Shown here piece by piece: positions 39,197-49,510 of a stretch of DNA of 64,000 nt. Numbering within the stretch: position 1 is the first letter of the stretch; each line of letters begins with the position of its first letter. A program made the translations under genes and the position numbers. Source of the stretch: Lacticaseibacillus saniviri JCM 17471 = DSM 24301 (lineage in GTDB: Bacteria; Bacillota; Bacilli; Lactobacillales; Lactobacillaceae); the NCBI RefSeq assembly GCF_001311785.1, contig NZ_BBBX01000006.1, positions 39,322-103,321 of the forward strand. The letters run 5' to 3'. The notes below the pieces were generated by a model. It saw nothing but the letters and a program-made list of their open reading frames with translations, did no database searches and was not told the DNA's origin.

Positions 39197-39247
39197 AAAA
39201 TAGCGACAATGCCACAACCATCAATTGTGACATTGCCGCTATTTTTT
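39197..39247. terminator. Strong bidirectional terminator downstream of tyrS
   Basis: AAAATAGCGACAATGCCACAA pairs with TTGTGACATTGCCGCTATTTT with two mismatches, and a T run follows on each strand. On the minus strand it ends the tyrS transcript after the family A element. Confidence 0.85.
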
Positions 39248-39269
39248 GAATATGGTACCCAAACGTATA

Positions 39270-39377
39270 CCACCACACTGCCTGTTTCACCTAACCCACC
39301 TAGCAACAATCGCGAAACCCACGATTGCTTTGTTAGGCCCGTTAGTGCTCACAGTCAAACCGTGTGGTGGCGCACTT
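39270..39377 (-). ncRNA. Family A structured 3'-UTR element (copy A4)
   Basis: Starts 8 nt after the tyrS stop. On the minus strand CCACCACAC (39362-39370) pairs with GTGTGGTGG (39270-39278), CTGT with ACAG and CACTAAC with GTTAGGTG, enclosing a hairpin with AGCAATCG pairing CGATTG. It shares GTGAGCACTAACG with A3 and the start AGTGCG with A2. Confidence 0.5.
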
Positions 39378-39385
39378 GTTTTTGA

Positions 39386-40644
39386 TTACTGGACGCGAAC
39401 TAAGAAGTACTTCTTCTTCCCACGGCGAACAATCACAAAGCGGCCGTCAAACATGGCACTCGGATCAACTTCAAACTCGAGTGAAGTTTGCTTGGTCCCA
39501 TTGATAGTGATGGCACCATTTGGATATCTTCACGAGCCTGGCGCCGGGAAGATTCAATCTTCGTTGTGTCGACCAACCATGTCACAATGTTTTCTGGTGT
39601 GACGGGTGCCGTCGTACTTGGGAATTGCTTGAAGCCCTGTTCAATTTCTTCAGCGGTCAATGCAGTCACATCACCGGAGAACAACGCAGCAGAAATAGCT
39701 TCGGCCTGATCAACAGCTTCTTGGCTGTGAACAAAGCGGGTCACTTCTTGCGCTAAGCGACGTTGTGCGGCCCGACGTTCAGGATGTTCCTTTGTTTCAA
39801 CCACTAAGGCGTCGATTTCTTCCTTAGATAAGAAGGTAAAGAACTTCAGGAACTTCTCAACATCCGCGTCGTCTTGATTGAACCAGAATTGATAGAACTC
39901 GTATGGTGAGGTCTGTTCTGGGTCCAACCAGATGGCACCACCAGCGGACTTACCGAACTTAGTCCCATCTGACTTCAACATCAGAGGATTGGTGAGCCCG
40001 AATGCTTTGGCATCTTGGCCCTTAATCCGGTGAATCAAGTCGATACCGGCTGTGATATTACCCCATTGATCGGCACCGCCCAATTGTACCTGTACATCTT
40101 CTTGTTCAAACAGGGTTAAGAAATCGACCGCTTGCAGAATTTGATAGGTGAATTCAGTATAAGAAATACCCGCTTCAAGCCGGCTCGCCACCACGTCTTT
40201 GGCCAACATGGTGTTCACACTGAAAAGCTTCCCGTAATCGCGCAGGAAGTCGAGCAGTGAAATCTTGCTCAACCAGTCGTAGTTGTTCACGATGCGGAAG
40301 TTTTCTGTCCCGAACAGTTTTTCCATCTGTGCGGTCAACTTAGCTTGGTTAGCACGCACTTGGTCCATCGATTGCAGGACCCGTTCAGAGTTACGGCCGG
40401 ATGGATCACCGATAGAACCGGTCCCACCACCGATCAAAATCACGGGATGGTGGCCCATCAATTGGAATCGTTTGAGCATCATGAATGGAATCAAGTGCCC
40501 AACGTGCAAACTGTTCCCTGTTGGATCAGTCCCAACATAGATCCCAACGGACTTTTCTGAGACCAGTTCACGTAACCCGTCTTCATCCGTCAATTGGTTC
40601 AATGCGCCACGCCAAGCGAGTTCATCGATAATATTTTCTGCCAT
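39386..40644 (-). CDS. tyrS: Tyrosyl-tRNA synthetase
   Basis: About 419 residues, class I aminoacyl-tRNA synthetase. The HIGH-like motif is GNSLHVGHLIP (about 43-53), Tyr-binding region GGADQWGNI, and the KMSKS-like motif is SDGTKFGKS. A C-terminal S4 domain (NGAITINGTKQTSLEF to the end FLVRVQ) binds tRNA. A one-base loss near 39526 breaks the frame at the S4 domain. The start is ATG with AGGAGGA upstream. It is controlled by a T-box leader. Essential, so the frameshift is likely a sequence error. Confidence 0.93.
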
Positions 40645-40684
40645 GCTTATTTCCTCCTCTTTTTGTTCACAGGTTCGGCGATAC

Positions 40685-40907
40685 AAAAAAAGTCCCTAAC
40701 CACAAAAATGTGATTAGGGACGATTATTTACCGTGGTACCACCCAAATTATGACAATTGTCATCGCTCTAGTGGATAACGGCACGACCCGATGCCAGACG
40801 CTGTGAAGGTGTAATTCAGCTATCATCATGGATTGGTTTGCAGCGACCACCAACTTTCTGAACCAATGATGACATCCTACTGAGCTTCTCTGACCTGTGA
40901 ATGATGA
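40685..40907 (-). promoter_or_regulatory. T-box leader of tyrS with terminator
   Basis: The T-box sequence GGGTGGTACCACGG (minus strand, 40731-40744) pairs with the NCCA end of uncharged tRNA. The competing terminator GTCCCTAATCAC-N6-GTGGTTAGGGAC plus seven T residues is at 40685-40721. A Stem I region with GAATTACACC offers UAC as Tyr specifier. Uncharged tRNA-Tyr would turn tyrS on. Confidence 0.88.
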
Positions 40908-40911
40908 ATTC

Positions 40912-40939
40912 AGTGTATCATAGCACTAGTTAATGTCAA
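40912..40939 (-). promoter_or_regulatory. Promoter of the tyrS T-box transcript
   Basis: TTGACA (40934-40939), 16-nt spacer, TACACT (40912-40917) on the minus strand. Confidence 0.6.
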
Positions 40940-40973
40940 CTCTGCTCACAACTCAAGAAAGGTTGGAATCAAT

Positions 40974-41197
40974 TTGCAACGTGAACAATGGTATACCACC
41001 GAAACCCTAGGGACTGTCAAAGTGGTCAATTTCACGGCCACAACGGTGCAGTATCTCACCACCGCCCAGATCAGTCGCGGCGAAACATTCTTACCAAAAC
41101 CGCACCCATGACTACCTTTGAAACCGCAACGCGCCTCGATGACGCAGAAGTGCGCCGCCAAAATATTGCCTCATGCACTTTTATTCCGGAGCAATAA
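40974..41197 (+). CDS. Hypothetical small protein, about 74 aa
   Basis: TTG start 11 nt after AAAGG; the frame reads MQREQWYTTETLGTVKVVNF (first residue from TTG), a beta-rich stretch, then, after one base shift near 41106, TTFETATRLDDAEVRRQNIA and the end FIPEQ. Soluble, no signal peptide. It is divergent from tyrS and convergent with the TauE-like gene (4 nt apart). Unknown family; the consistent composition across the shift supports a real gene. Confidence 0.45.
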
Positions 41198-41201
41198 TGC
41201 T

Positions 41202-42069
41202 TTAGGCCTCAATCTCATCTGCGGTTGGTCGCAACAGAATGAATGCGGCGTAGATCAGGATGGCCAAAATAATCCAGTTGATCACGGTCATTTGGAGTTG
41301 GCCCACGATGAATACTGCCACTAGCACGCCGATGATGCCAAAAATACTGGTGTAACTCACGATTTTGCGACTGTAGGCTCCGGCTTGAATGAAGACCGTG
41401 CTGCCAACAACAATGGAGAAAAAGGCGGCGCCCATCATGATGGGAAATGCGACCAGTGGGCTCATACCAAAGAAGCTGACCGTCACCATGGTTGGCGCAA
41501 ATGAGCCGATGCCGATGTTGTTTAACGCGCCATAAACGAACAGTAAGGCCGCAAGCAAGATGGCCTTGCCAACGGGCAGTGACGTGGCGTTACCCGTGGT
41601 TTGCACCCAGTGCAGTTGATTGGCCAGCAGTAGGGCCGCAGAAACCAGCAACCCGACGCCGACACTGAGGCGAATCATACGATCTGGCAACCGCATCACG
41701 AGTCGTGGCCCGATGTATGCGCCGATCACCTGCGCGATGATACACATCACCAGTAGCCACCAACTCACCTGCACGCGGCTGAGATAGGCAACCGTCATCA
41801 CGGCCAGCGGCAAGATACACTGTGCATTCACCGTTCCAGGTAATTTGCGCACGGTAGTCCAACCCAAACGGGTATAGATAGCTGAACTCAATGCAAAGTC
41901 AGAGGCGCCAAGTGTCGATAAGAAAAAATCAAGCTCGCGGTGAACGGTAATATCCGGCCATCCGCGGGTTCTTTTTGGCCATTTCGCGGTGTTGCCACAC
42001 ATCACGGCCCAAGTTTATGACAAAATAAATCGTGGTTAAGGCCACTAAGAGATCAAGAATTAAAACCAC
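41202..42069 (-). CDS. TauE/SafE-family membrane transporter
   Basis: About 289 residues, eight or so helices in two repeats. The motif LGASDFALSSAIYTRLGWTT near the N-terminus and IGSFAPTMVTVSFFGMSPLVAFPIMMG in the second half (NIGIGSFAP) are typical of the TauE/SafE anion exporter family. It probably exports a sulfur-containing or organic acid anion. The start is probably GTG 42069 because AGGAG lies 8 nt upstream. A one-base change near 41940 splits the first helix from the rest. Confidence 0.82.
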
Positions 42070-42135
42070 ACGCGCCACTCCTTTTATAATCTTAGCTAGT
42101 TTACCTGTTGGCGCGCGATTGCGCAATCAAGAGGG

Positions 42136-42162
42136 CAAAGATGCGACAAAAGGCGCTTTGAG
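42136..42162 (+). repeat. Family B end fragment
   Basis: AAGATGCGACAAAAGGCGCTTTGAG matches in part (GACAAAAGGCGCTTTGAG) the left end of family B; the rest is absent. Confidence 0.45.
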
Positions 42163-42184
42163 ATCGTGGCGTTATAACACAAAT

Positions 42185-42232
42185 AAAATAGAGGTTCCGA
42201 CAAAATTCATTTTGTCAGAGCCTCTATTTTGT
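42185..42232 (-). terminator. Terminator after the ohyA operon
   Basis: AAAATAGAGG..ACAAAAT pairs with ATTTTGT..CCTCTATTTT; it lies 63 nt after the stop of the 34-aa gene. Confidence 0.8.
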
Positions 42233-42294
42233 GATTGCTACCGACTAAACGTGCTGCAACAACCGCGTCAAAACACGTTCTATCAGCCAGCTAA

Positions 42295-42399
42295 TTAGTC
42301 ATTCAAGTGGTCAAAGTACCGCTTACCGATGAAGAACACAGGGCAAGCAACCATCGCGACAATGAGTAAGCCTTTAACAAGATGTTTGAATACTTTCAT
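42295..42399 (-). CDS. Small membrane peptide, 34 aa, cotranscribed with oleate hydratase
   Basis: Starts with ATG 42399 preceded by GGGGGAT, 19 nt after the ohyA stop codon. It reads MKVFKHLVKGLLIVAMVACP, then VFFIGKRYFDHLND: a basic N-terminus, one transmembrane helix and a mixed charged tail. Too short for automatic gene calling in many pipelines. Position and ribosome site support expression. The family is unknown; a membrane-stress or lipid-related role is only a guess from the neighbour. Confidence 0.6.
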   Translation of the reverse strand: MKVFKHLVKGLLIVAMVACPVFFIGKRYFDHLND

Positions 42400-42418
42400 G
42401 TGTGTATCCCCCTTTTGA

Positions 42419-44095
42419 TTAACGGAACATGGTCCGTGTTGCCCGCAGCATGACCTTAGGATCTTTTTCGTAGTGATGCATTGGTGTCATCTCCGCCAAT
42501 GGAATCCCTAAGAAGGTGTAAACCGCCATCTGAGCCGCGCGAACGGAATATTGTTCAGTGAAGACCATGTCAAACGGCATTTCAGCGAACTGACTGACAA
42601 AGGCCAGGTTCTTACTGTGATCAGGCACTACCTTAGGCCGGTCACCGATGGCCCGCTGATTGAAGAGTGCGGAAGCGTATGGCATGAAGACAGGAATGAC
42701 ATTGACGATCGAAGCCATAATTTCATCGTGGTGATTACCGATATTGTCGGCGCTCTTGTCGGTGCGAGCCAGGTGGCCCAAGAATTCTTCAAGCATCTCT
42801 GCCCCTGTCATTTCAACGACTGGCTTTTGAACAAAGTCACCGTTGCGCCGTGGGTACAAGAAGTAGCCCCAGAAGACGGTTTCGTTTGGCTTTTGGGCCT
42901 TGAAGTGTGGTTGATGGTGCACAACAATCGACATCGTTGGTGTACTGTCAATCCATGTATTCAACGCATTGCCGGGTGCTTGATTGGTAATCCGCGTGAT
43001 TTGATCCAGCAGATAATGATTGTTTGTTGTCACGGTGAAGCTTGCCCACTCACTCTGCGACCGGTCATTAAAGAACTTGTCTGGATGACCTAAGTTGTAG
43101 AACTTATCGGCCGCTTGCTTCCACAACTGTGCGCTTGGTGCGTACTCATGGTTTTCCACAGCGGGTGTGTTTAAGTCCCCAATTGAGGCAGAATCCGTGA
43201 TGGCACCATTGGTATCGAAGACAAAATCATCTTCGTTGATGGCAATCTCGCCGCTCTCCTTGTCGCCGGTCACATCTTGATACTTCAATCCAGTCACAAT
43301 AATGTCATCTTGCAGCGGCGTGTCCTTAAAGACGAATTCGGTAATCTTACGGTTATTGACGAATTCGACGCCGCGGTCTTCCAGGTACTTGCGCATTGGT
43401 AAAATAATGCTTTCGTACTGGTTGTAAGGTGTCCGAGTAACCCCTTCAAGCGTATTGATCCGACTGAATTCCAAAATCATCCGGTTCATGTAGCGCCGCA
43501 ACTCCATAGCGCTGCTGACCTTCTTGAAGGCGAAAGTGGTCTGCCACATCCACCAGAAGTTGGTTTCAAAAATATGTGGACTGTTCTTGAACCATTCAGC
43601 GATACTGATATCGTTTAACTTCTGTTCATCCTTTTCAGGTGTCATCATCAACTTGGTGAGTAGCGCCCGATCCTTGTTGTTGAACTGCATGTGCCGATAG
43701 TTGTTTTTGTCCGGTCCGATACGCAAGCCGTTGCGATCGATCAACCGCGCAACGTCGTGAGTTGGATGCGCGTGGTCAAAGTTCAAAATATCATCGGTGA
43801 CGCTTTGGCCTGGATTATCGAGTGATGGCACTGAAGCCAAGATGTCCCAGACGTTCTCGTACGTTTCTTCATTTAACATCCGGCCGCCCTTAGCCAAGTA
43901 TCCTTGACTATCTTTCAATGGGCCGTTGCCGTATTCATCTTCATAATCTGATACGGGGGCACCATCATTGGCCCCGTGCGTATCCAAGCCGTACATTGTG
44001 ATTTGTTCACCACGCCAGCCACCATCGCGAATCAAATAGATCCCTGCTGCCAAGTTACCAATACCAGTACCGATCATATAAGCATGTTGTGCCAT
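42419..44095 (-). CDS. ohyA: Oleate hydratase (myosin-cross-reactive antigen family)
   Basis: FAD-dependent enzyme that adds water to the cis-9 double bond of oleic and linoleic acid, giving 10-hydroxy fatty acids; thought to detoxify free fatty acids at the membrane. 558 residues, intact. The FAD motif GTGIGNLAAGIYLIRDGGW is at about 9-27; MYGLDTHGANDGAP follows, and the Phe/Trp-rich WWMWQTTFAF is characteristic. The start at 44095 was chosen because GGGGGTAG precedes it. Expressed with the 34-aa membrane peptide. The ArsR-type gene upstream is separated by a terminator. Confidence 0.93.
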   Translation of the reverse strand: MAQHAYMIGTGIGNLAAGIYLIRDGGWRGEQITMYGLDTHGANDGAPVSDYEDEYGNGPLKDSQGYLAKGGRMLNEETYENVWDILASVPSLDNPGQSVTDDILNFDHAHPTHDVARLIDRNGLRIGPDKNNYRHMQFNNKDRALLTKLMMTPEKDEQKLNDISIAEWFKNSPHIFETNFWWMWQTTFAFKKVSSAMELRRYMNRMILEFSRINTLEGVTRTPYNQYESIILPMRKYLEDRGVEFVNNRKITEFVFKDTPLQDDIIVTGLKYQDVTGDKESGEIAINEDDFVFDTNGAITDSASIGDLNTPAVENHEYAPSAQLWKQAADKFYNLGHPDKFFNDRSQSEWASFTVTTNNHYLLDQITRITNQAPGNALNTWIDSTPTMSIVVHHQPHFKAQKPNETVFWGYFLYPRRNGDFVQKPVVEMTGAEMLEEFLGHLARTDKSADNIGNHHDEIMASIVNVIPVFMPYASALFNQRAIGDRPKVVPDHSKNLAFVSQFAEMPFDMVFTEQYSVRAAQMAVYTFLGIPLAEMTPMHHYEKDPKVMLRATRTMFR

Positions 44096-44283
44096 GAGAC
44101 TACCCCCAATATTTAAGTTCTTCAATATTACAAGTTAAGCGTAACGCCTTGAAGCAATTAATGCAAGCGTTTCCCAAAAACTTAACACCTTTGGCATCTT
44201 TTCTTCACACAAGGTCGACCAATCAGAAAATCATGTGTTTTCTGTGCTATTTTCAGCATAACATGTTGCTGGGGGTGAAAGAC

Positions 44284-44332
44284 AAAAAGGAGACTGTGCC
44301 CTCACCCTTGCGGGTTGGCACAGTCTCCTTTT
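44284..44332. terminator. Terminator after the ArsR-type gene
   Basis: AAAAAGGAGACTGTGCC pairs with GGCACAGTCTCCTTTT around an inner CACCC/GGGT step, 36 nt past the stop. Confidence 0.88.
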
Positions 44333-44367
44333 GTCACAACTTCTGGTACTTATTTCGTGTTAACTGA

Positions 44368-44718
44368 TTAATCTTTTTCTTCTTTCATCTGCCGCTTCAG
44401 TGCCGTCAGAATCTTTTCCAAGCGATCAACCGTGTCATCTAAAGTCAGGTAGTAATAGACGATATTCCCAACCTGCCGCGAATCAACCATCCCGATATCC
44501 TTCAAAATCTTGAGGTGATGTGATGTCGCTGGTTGTGACAACCCGATTCGTTCAGCCAGATCATTCACCTTAATCCCGTGTTCGGCAGTCACACTGCCCA
44601 AAATTAAGATTAACTGTTGCCGACTGGCGTTCGATAATGCATTCAGATGTCCGATATCGCGCTTGAATTCTTTTAAGACAGCCGTTTGTGCTTCTGTATA
44701 CTGACTTTCGTTGCCCAT
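44368..44718 (-). CDS. ArsR-family winged-helix regulator
   Basis: 116 residues with an ArsR HTH: LSNASRQQLILILG, then the recognition helix region LSQPATSHHLKILKDIGMV and the wing VGNIVYYYL. There is no Cys in the ELCVC-type arsenic site, so it senses something else. The start is ATG with AGGAGG upstream; intact. It may control the downstream oleate hydratase, which could fit fatty-acid sensing, but a terminator separates them and no operator was identified. Confidence 0.82.
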   Translation of the reverse strand: MGNESQYTEAQTAVLKEFKRDIGHLNALSNASRQQLILILGSVTAEHGIKVNDLAERIGLSQPATSHHLKILKDIGMVDSRQVGNIVYYYLTLDDTVDRLEKILTALKRQMKEEKD

Positions 44719-44981
44719 TCTTCCAATTCCTCCTACGACACTCGATTTGTTCCATCAAACCCACAAGCTTGGCTGAGACAGCTGATCTGCCGCCCAGCTA
44801 CTGATTGTCAGCTAGCAATGATGGCTACAAAAATGTCGAACGTAGACCACGGCCACACGCGCAACCGTTTCTGACTCCCAGTGCCCCGAATATAACTCAT
44901 AATGCGTATAAAAGTAAAGCGATACCAATCACAATCATCAAACTCTCACTTTAGTGGCATCGAAGCTGGTTGGCACTGAGA

Positions 44982-45815
44982 TTATTCGCCCATACGATAG
45001 CCACCGTGAACCTCAGTCGCCTCGACGGCCAGGATAAACGCATTCGCATCCACCTCATGAATCGTATCGATCAAACGCTTGAAGTCGCTCTGTTCAACGA
45101 CAATCATCAGCATATCGCGTGCTTCCTCTGAAAAACCGCCCGTGACGTGTTGCACCGTTAATCCGTGTGCTAAGTCAGCCTGAATGTGTGCCTTGAGGTC
45201 AGCAGTCGCCACCCCACTCATCACGTAAACCGCCTTTTTGCGATCAAACCCGGTCTCAATGTAGTTCATGACAATACTGGTCAGAACAATCGAGAACAGC
45301 GCGAGGATAAATGCCTCAAGGCCGGCAACAGGAATGTTGAACGTTGCCACCACAAAGTCGATTGCCAGTAATCCGAGTGCCGGTTTGATGCCAAAATATT
45401 TCTTGAAGATGAGTGGCGGCACGGTTGTTCCCCCACTGGAGGCATCGATGCGATACAACATGGCAACCCCAATGGCAAAAATCACACTACCCACAATAAT
45501 CGCGAGCAGTCGATCTTCGACAATCATAGCCTGTGGCGTGATGGCAAGTAAGATGGGCAGCGTCACGCTTCCCAGTAAAATGCGCTTGGCCGTGGCACGA
45601 TCCAGCAGCCACCAAGCGAGCGCCAGCATCACTGCATTAACAGCCATCGTGGTGAGCCCCACCGGAATCTTCGCCACTTCTTGCATCAGAATCGCAATCC
45701 CAGTGGCCCCACCGGCCGCAACGCCATGTGGTGCAAAGAAGAAATTAATACTGATCGCAATGATTTCGAGTGCAACAAACATCATAATCGTTTTGGTCGG
45801 TCGGTTAAATTTCAT
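44982..45815 (-). CDS. YitT-family membrane protein (YitT plus DUF2179)
   Basis: 277 residues, intact. Five to six N-terminal helices with the signature FFAPHGVAAGGATGIAILMQE (read in two parts: FFAPHGVAAGG, ATGIAILMQE) and the conserved ASSGGTTVPPL, then a C-terminal cytosolic DUF2179 domain of about 80 residues with VTGGFSEEARDMLMIVV. The family is widespread in Firmicutes; function is unproven, possibly transport. The start is ATG with GAGGTG upstream. Single gene. Confidence 0.85.
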   Translation of the reverse strand: MKFNRPTKTIMMFVALEIIAISINFFFAPHGVAAGGATGIAILMQEVAKIPVGLTTMAVNAVMLALAWWLLDRATAKRILLGSVTLPILLAITPQAMIVEDRLLAIIVGSVIFAIGVAMLYRIDASSGGTTVPPLIFKKYFGIKPALGLLAIDFVVATFNIPVAGLEAFILALFSIVLTSIVMNYIETGFDRKKAVYVMSGVATADLKAHIQADLAHGLTVQHVTGGFSEEARDMLMIVVEQSDFKRLIDTIHEVDANAFILAVEATEVHGGYRMGE

Positions 45816-45885
45816 TGGTCACCTCATCCATTTAGTTTAGTAATTCCATATACTAATCATAACAGAAATGTAATCATCCGCCAAA

Positions 45886-47801
45886 TCAGCCGCGCAGGTC
45901 CGACAAGAGCTGGCCCAGCATTGTGAGTTGGGCAATGATTTCTTGACCGATATCGGTTTCCGCTACCGTTCGCCGATGTAATTCCTGTTGCACAACCCGT
46001 TTGGTCGAGACGATATCCGTTAGGTTGGCGATGGCAGCCTGTTTACTGGTAAACGGCTGATGCGTGACCAACTGCATGCCATATGAATTATCGAGCAACG
46101 TGTAGCCACCGATACCGGTCGTTTTTTGATACGGTTTGGAGAAACCACCATCAATCACGATCATCTGGTTTGCTGCCATCAGCGGGGAATCACCTTTTTT
46201 AACCGGTGTATGGCCGTTGATGACGTGACCCGTCTGTGGATTCAAGCCGAATTCCTTGAGCAAGCGCTGAATGAAGTCGCGGTCGTGCCGCATCGCGTAG
46301 TAAGGGTTCGGGGTTTCAAAATGTGTGGCGTTATCATCGATGAAGTACCGCTCGAACGTTGTCATATCGTGTTTACCAAACAGCGGTGAATAAGGACCCG
46401 TCCAGAGGTACCACAGCAAGTCGGTTGCCAAATCATTCTTATTTTCGGGATGAGCATAGGCCAAGCGCAAATTGCGTTCCAGCACCTCAAAGAGTGCCTG
46501 GCCCGAATAGGTTTTGCCATTGATGGTGAGCCCCGCAAAAGTCCCATCGTCTTTCACCGGTACACAGCCATGCAGCAACAGATTACCGTTATACCGCAAG
46601 AACATCGCCCCATGCGCCATGATGAAATCGAGATGGCGGCGTAATTTCTCCGAGTGCGTGAATGCCGTCACCAGCTGATCGACCAACTCCTGCTCCTCCG
46701 GTAATAGCGCATAGGGGTGATCAAAATCAATGGTCTGGAATGCGCCATTAATCAGCGGGTAATCATGGCCATTGAGATGAATCGATTGGCCATCGTGGCT
46801 GATGTGTTCGAGCACCAAGCGATGTGTCATCTCAAACTCGGGGCGGCGCTGAATTACCGGGCCTTCCAACTTGAATTGAATGATACTGATGGCCTGATGA
46901 ATCTTCGTGATCTGGTCGCGCTCGGCCACCGAAATCTGCGTCTCATTGCGATCCATGTTGGGCCGAAAAGCGGGATTATCTTGATAGTAGCGTTCCGCAA
47001 ACAGGGCCAAATGCCGCAAGTTGATGCCGTACGCGTCTTCCAAGATAGCGAGGTTGTTGTAACGCGCCGAGATGCGAATCAGGTTTGCGATACACAACGC
47101 CGAACCCGCAGCCCCACCCAGCCACAAGATGTCGTGATTCCCCCATTGAATGTCGACCGTCTGGCGCCGAATCAACGACTCCACCACCTGATCAGGCGCC
47201 GGGCCGCGATCATAGATATCGCCCACGATGTGAATGTGATCGACCGTGAGCCGCTGAATCGTGCGACATGTCGCTTCGATCCAGCCATCTGCTTGTTGGA
47301 GCGCAATCACGCGTTTGATGATCTGCCAGTAATAATCCAGCTTGTCAGGCGTATCCGCATCGTTATAGAGCAGCTCTTCTGTGATATACACAAATTCGGG
47401 TGCCATCGCTTTTCTGACCTTGGAGCGCGTGTACTTGGTCGCCGTAAAAGCGAGCAGACGTACTAAGCGTTGAATCGTCGTCAGATACCATTGCTGCAGC
47501 GCATCGCCTTGTAACTGTTGTTGGACGGCCGCAACGCGTTCTGAAGGATAGTAAACCAAAAAGCAAATTCTTGCAGCGTCTGCTCCGTCATCTCATCGTG
47601 AAAACAATCTCTAATTTTGGCCTTCACATTCCCGCTACCGTTACGCAATACGTGCTGAAAAGCATCATACTCCCCGTGAATGTCACTCATGAACGCCTCG
47701 GTGGGTTTCGGTAAACTCAGTATCGCATTGAGGTTGACCATTTCGGTTGCCACCGCTGGGACCGTCTGATACTTCATCGCTAACTCTGCATAGGTTGTCA
47801 C
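45886..47801 (-). CDS. fbp: Fructose-1,6-bisphosphatase, class III
   Basis: Gluconeogenic enzyme converting fructose-1,6-bisphosphate to fructose-6-phosphate. About 638 residues, the length of class III (Firmicutes) FBPases. It is a calcineurin-type metallophosphatase: FMSDIHGEYDAF near 38-49, VGDIYDRGP, WGNHD, and late VINGHTPVKKGDSP. A one-base change near 47555 splits the N-terminal 80 residues from the rest. The start (47801) is GTG or ATG-like, preceded by AGGAGG. It is divergent from the catalase gene. Confidence 0.92.
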
Positions 47802-48031
47802 GTGTGCCGCCTCCTTGACGGATATACCAATTATTTATTATCGCTAAATATATCATAAGATCATCGATTTATAAACCGTTTTCTTTACTGTGATTATCTT
47901 TGTGAATCAATATTCAAGGCATTATGATTTGTTTAAGCAAAAATGCCCTTAGCGCATATCGGTTGCAATACCAATTTATCCGTTGTATGGTGACGATGTT
48001 CCAGTATTTAAATCTATTTGGGGGTATTGTT

Positions 48032-49470
48032 ATGACAAAAATCACAACGAATGAAGGCCAACCATGGGCAGACAACAATCACAGCTTAACGGCTGGTGAA
48101 CGTGGTCCCGTCCTATTACAAGATTACGATTTGTTAGAAAAACTGGCTCATTTCAACCGTGAACGCATTCCCGAACGTGTGGTCCACGCCAAAGGTGCCG
48201 GTGCCAAGGGGAAGTTTGTCCTCACCCACGATATGAGTGCCTACACCAAGGCCGATCTCTTCAATGGCGTTGGCAAGGAGACCCCAATCTTATTGCGGTT
48301 CTCTCAAGTGGCCGGTGAAGCGGGTTATCCAGACACAATTCGCGATGTACGTGGCTATGCGCTACGCTTCTACACACAAGAAGGTAATTACGATATCGTC
48401 GGCAACAATACACCTGTCTTTTTCGTCAACGATCCACTCAAGTTCCCAGATTTCATTCATTCACAAAACGTGATCCACAAACTCACCGTCGCAGCCAAGA
48501 CATGCAGTGGGACTTTTGGGCACACTCACCAGAATCCGTGCACCAGGTCACCTATCTCATGGGCGACCGCGGTAATCCCGCCAGCTATCGCACGATGAAC
48601 GGCTACGGTAGCCACACCTTCAAGTGGGTCAATAAAGATGGGGGAAGCTTTTTGGGTTAAGTATCACTTCATCAGTGATCAAGGTGTCAAGAACATGACC
48701 GATGAGGTTGCGGCCAAGGCGGCGAGTGAAGATACCGACTACCTGCAAGATGACTTATTTGATGCCATTGAATCCGGCAATTTCCATCATGGACGGTCTA
48801 CGTTCAGATTCTGCCTTATCAAGCGGGTCTCGATTATCCCGCTGATATCTTTGATGTCACAAAAGTGGTTTCTCATCACGACTACCCACTCATCGAAGTC
48901 GGCAAGTTCACGTTAAACGAGAATCCAACCAACTATTTTGATGATATTGAAGAAGCCGCATTCTCCCCTGCTAACTTTGTGCCCGGGATTGAAGCCTCAC
49001 CTGATAAGCTGTTGCAAGGCCGCTTATTTGGCTATAAGGATGCCGAGCGTTATCGCTTAGGGGCAAATTATGAACAGTTACCTGTCAACCGACCCGTCGT
49101 TCCCGTGCACAACTACGCGCGTGATGGCTTCATGGCGCAAGGCCAAGACGGCAGCGTCAACTACGAGCCTAATGGCCAAGGTGGCCCAACAGAAGATCCA
49201 TCGGCACAAATTCATCCCGATGAGGTCAGCGGCCAAACCGGTGCATACAAGCCACACGATCCAGATAACTTCTCTGCGGCAGGCAAGCTCTATCACGTGA
49301 TGTCTGCGGAAGAACAAGATCGGCTGATTGCCACAATTGCCAAGAATCTGGGCAGCATCAAGAGCAATGAAAATAAGATCCTTGAAACCCGGCAATTCTA
49401 TGCGGCCGATCACGAATATGGTGAACGCGTTGCTAAGGCACTGGGACTCAACATGGATGATATTCGTTAA
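48032..49470 (+). CDS. kat: Haem-dependent catalase
   Basis: About 480 residues, small-subunit clade 3 type. The active-site His lies in [12 protein letters not shown] (about 51-62), the Asn in NNTPVFFV and the haem Tyr in [14 protein letters not shown]. Decomposes H2O2 when haem is supplied, as lactobacilli do not make haem. Three one-base changes (about 48466, 48648 and 48781) break the frame; corrected joints read FIHSQKRDPQTH, GGSFWVKYHF and [11 protein letters not shown]. The start is ATG with GGGGG upstream. It complements the H2O2-producing pyruvate oxidase in this window. Confidence 0.92.
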
Positions 49471-49510
49471 TTCCCCGTGTGTACCGAAAAACGATTAACC
49501 GCTACTATTT

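Noticed and set aside
39017..39217. 66-codon minus-strand frame with Cys-rich hydrophobic start
   Set aside because: It runs into the terminator at 39197-39247, lacks a ribosome site and has no protein-like pattern.
42551..43093. 180-codon plus-strand open frame opposite ohyA
   Set aside because: Antisense shadow of the intact oleate hydratase gene; no start signals or family features.
46717..47466. 249-codon plus-strand open frame opposite fbp
   Set aside because: It lies wholly antisense to a clear class III FBPase, has no ribosome site and its composition mirrors the opposite strand.
47802..48031. PerR operator before catalase
   Set aside because: AT-rich palindrome-like strings exist but none matches TTATAATNATTATAA well enough to claim.
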